From Campylorhamphus procurvoides (taxonomy: Eukaryota > Chordata > Aves > Passeriformes > Dendrocolaptidae), in NCBI GenBank assembly GCA_013396655.1, contig WBMV01000141.1, positions 1,070,376 to 1,134,375 of the forward strand: a stretch of DNA of 64,000 nt, in the 5' to 3' direction. This document shows positions 61,711-64,000 of the stretch, one piece after another (within the stretch, counting starts at the first letter, position 1; the number at the start of each line of letters is the position of its first letter). The notes below the pieces were generated by a model. That model made no database searches, was not told where the DNA came from, and worked only from the letters and a program-made list of their open reading frames with translations. A program made the position numbers and the translations under genes.

Positions 61711-63234
61711 TTCTCCCTTGGCTGCACTCTAGCTATAAAACTTGTTACGAAAATGTCTTTTGACAATAGGAATGGACTATTTGGGGTGTTTCAGGTAACT
61801 AAATATGGATGAGAGGGAAAAGTCCACTCAGTCTCAGTGAGGTTCCCTGATGGCAGCTAGATGGCTTTCTTCTCAAGGACAAAAGCTATTGCACACAATA
61901 TCGACTTGAGAATATAAGACAGCACTTTGGAAAAAAGGTTCTGATGGACATAAAATCACTCATGTTAAATCACAGCTGTCAAAAGCACCTTTTATTTATC
62001 AACATTGTTTATGTTGAGCTAAAATAGAAGTAAAGTTATGTCCAAGAATTTAAAATGACAAAAAAATCTTGTCATGTGACAACCAATTGAAAAGTCAGCA
62101 TCACCTGAATACAGAAGTTTTAAGTCCTTAATATATTTCAGATCCTTTACAATTTCACTTGGTTCAATAGCGAAGCCTGTAAAAGTCTGTAAGAATCTCA
62201 GGTCTCTGGAATTTCATGGTATTTTTTTTCTGTAAAAATAACCTCAGAAAAGAAATAGCCTTACAGTTTATACACCTAAATTTAATCAGACATATATTAA
62301 CCAGAAATATCTTTCTCTGCTATCATAAATATATGATATGTGTTCAACTTTAATAAAAAATATTAGTTATTAGACTGAGAAGTGTCTCTTTAGAAAGTTG
62401 GACAATGCAATGAAATTAGCACTTCTGTAAATTAACTGCGGTGCGTAAAACATTTTTATAACACGAATTATAAGATACAAAAATAAGAATTTTTTACTTC
62501 ATTTCAACCTCAAGTAATGCAACTAATTTTGCTATATTCATAATTTTTTGCTCAAGAAATGCTATTTAGAAGTTAGGATTATAAAAATTTCTGTGTCTAG
62601 CAATCTGTTAGGTTCAATTCCTTCCAGAGAAAGTCTTCTTGAAAATAAGAATTGTAAGGTGACACCATTCATGCAAATATGTGAATGTTTCCTGCTTTTC
62701 TGAATACTCTATTCCTAATCCATAACCACAAATTGACTGTATTCTGCTGTCTCTCATCATCTGAGGAAATACTTGTAGCTTTAATATATAAGATCAAGTC
62801 ATAGGCAATCTTATTCATAATATGCCTGTCATAAGCCATCTCTTTCCTTACAAAAACTGTCACCAGTTAATAGTTCATAAATTCTTAGCACGCAAGACAA
62901 ATATTACAAAGTTGTTACAGTTTTGTAAGTTTTAAGAATTTGTTTTGGAAATATGATCTTTAGTTCTCATTTAGTTATGATTTAGTTCTCCTTATGGAAT
63001 AGGCTCTTAAGGCCCATAGGAAGACTACATATTCTAGGAATGAGAAATCTAATTTTTATCTATGTCATATCCAGCAATATTTTTAAGAGGAAGGACCACA
63101 TGTCTCATATTAAACTATAAAATCTCCTTGAAATATACATTTTAACTGTCTGGTCACAATTAGCTTTTTCTTTTGATGGTGGAATGATGGAATCACTACT
63201 ACCTTGAAAGTGATTCACCAAACAAAACCTTTCA
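61711..63234. other. Non-coding stretch, no gene seen
   Basis: AT-rich DNA with no recognised repeat. It leads into the candidate exon at 63.2 kb. Confidence 0.65.
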
Positions 63235-63404
63235 GATTTCCTAGAAATGCATCATATGTGCTTGAATCTGTACCTGACCAGTACCCTTCTGAAGAACTTC
63301 TACCACTCTGTAACATGGTAGTGGCTCTTTTAGCAAGGAATACTCCATCTGAGAGAAAGGATTCTGCTTTACGTACACTAATGAATGGGTTAAATGAAAA
63401 CTGA
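63235..63404 (+). other. Candidate terminal exon or retrocopy remnant
   Basis: This segment follows an acceptor-like CCTTTCAG (ending at 63,234). Reading TTT CCT AGA from 63,236 gives an open frame of 55 codons, from FPRNASYVLESV to LRTLMNGLNEN, ending at TGA 63,402-63,404. The same frame is open upstream to a TGA near 63,172, without an ATG. AATAAA occurs at 63,450 and again at 63,461, about 50 bases after the stop. The peptide has a balanced, soluble, helix-like composition (PSEELLPLCNMVVALLARNT and similar), unlike the Phe- or Lys-rich false frames elsewhere. I do not recognise the protein. The polypyrimidine tract is weak and there is no long poly(A) run, so both a terminal exon and a decayed retrocopy remain possible, as does chance. 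Confidence 0.3.
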
Positions 63405-63449
63405 AAAGAAGAAAAATGAATGAAGAGGTTTGTTTCGGCTTGGGCTTTC

Positions 63450-63466
63450 AATAAATATGTAATAAA
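63450..63466 (+). promoter_or_regulatory. Two AATAAA poly(A)-signal matches
   Basis: AATAAA at 63,450-63,455 and 63,461-63,466, shortly after the candidate coding segment. AATAAA is frequent by chance in AT-rich DNA, so its value depends on that segment being real. Confidence 0.3.
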
Positions 63467-63843
63467 AAAGGGATACTGTATTTATTCTCCCCTTGAATAA
63501 GAGAGAATTTTATGGACTGAAGGTCCTAGTTGCCTAGAGGTGAATATCCAAAGCTGTGGACTCTGGAGTTGTATTCTGTTGTGATCTAAGATACTGAGGG
63601 CTGCCCTGCCAGCAACATCTATACTTGCCTCTTCCATAAACACTAAACTACAAAATAATGCCTTTCACCAAGAGAGTTGTAACAACTCTGAACAACTATG
63701 AAGAGTCTCTTGAATGATTCACTTCCTTGATTCCTCACCTGGCTTAGGGGTTAGGAGGAAAATAGAATTTCTCCATTTCTCATGATCTGACACATCCTAG
63801 CCCTGTCAAGCTTTTGGTAATTCTCACCTTTCCTCATGCTAGG
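63456..63843. other. Non-coding stretch, no gene seen
   Basis: Short unique-looking interval between the candidate coding segment and the last CR1 piece. Nothing was recognised. Confidence 0.6.
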
Positions 63844-64000
63844 TCACAGAATCACAGAACCACCAAATGGGTAAGGTTGGAAGGGACCACAGGGAGTCAG
63901 CTGGTCCAAAATCCCTGCACAAGCAGGGTCATCCTAGAGCACATTGCACAGAATTGCATCCAGACAGTTCTTGAATATCTCTTGAGTATCTTGAATGGAC
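63844..64000 (-). mobile_element. CR1 LINE, cut by window end
   Basis: The plus strand reads TCACAGAATCACAGAACCAC, then AAGGTTGGAAGGGACCACAG, CTGGTCCAAAATCCCTGC, ACAAGCAGGGTCATCCTAGA, GCACATTGCACAGAATTGC, and ATCCAGACAGTTCTTGAATA. This is the reversed CR1 3' end. The element continues past base 64,000, so its full length is not known. Confidence 0.93.

Noticed and set aside
1..64000. CRISPR arrays, tRNA and rRNA genes, U6/7SL-type RNA copies, telomere repeats and mitochondrial insertions
   Set aside because: I looked for their typical words and spacing and saw none. A short or diverged copy could still be missed by eye.

Overview
This window looks like non-coding vertebrate nuclear DNA, most probably from a bird. 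It is AT-rich, CpG-poor, and has no long open reading frame, no operon-like gene packing and no recognisable rRNA or tRNA. The strongest lineage clue is a set of about ten 5'-truncated CR1 LINE fragments. Several keep the typical avian CR1 3' end, read on the minus strand as (A)GAATCATAGAA followed by a GGTTGGAA-like block. Many degenerate A3-4C (or GT3-4) tracts are also of a kind common in bird genomes. I cannot name the species or the locus.

Layout. 1-4.2 kb: unannotatable AT-rich DNA with a C/A-rich patch near 2.6 kb, then an old CR1 piece at 4.2-4.4 kb. 4.4-17.5 kb: repeat-poor DNA with low-complexity tracts (8.6, 9.4, 11.5 and 13.2 kb), a possible LTR-like block at 15.6-15.9 kb and a small AT tandem cluster at 16.0 kb. 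17.5-24.8 kb: three CR1 copies (17.5, 19.7 and 24.3 kb), the last being the longest and carrying a private 20-bp tandem expansion. 24.8-40.9 kb: CR1 pieces at 26.6, 31.1 and 40.8 kb, a GC-richer block at 33.8-34.6 kb that may be an LTR on the minus strand, and a 190-bp GT/G-run tract at 35 kb. 40.9-51.7 kb: mostly featureless, with a G-run tract (43.3 kb), two perfect short tandem duplications and a perfect 12-bp hairpin at 48.3 kb. 51.7-64 kb: CR1 pieces at 51.7, 61.6 and 63.8 kb (the last cut by the window edge), and one candidate coding segment at 63.2 kb on the plus strand.

No complete gene can be supported. The window is either intergenic or inside a very large intron. The only segment with a reasonable exon-like design (acceptor-like site, open frame, stop, AATAAA) is at 63,235-63,455. 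Eight of the ten CR1 copies are on the minus strand, which would fit a host transcript on the plus strand, but ten elements are too few to prove it. I found no evidence for a new biological system. The most useful leads are the 63.2 kb candidate exon, the unexplained GC-richer block at 34 kb, and the recurrent A/C tracts.
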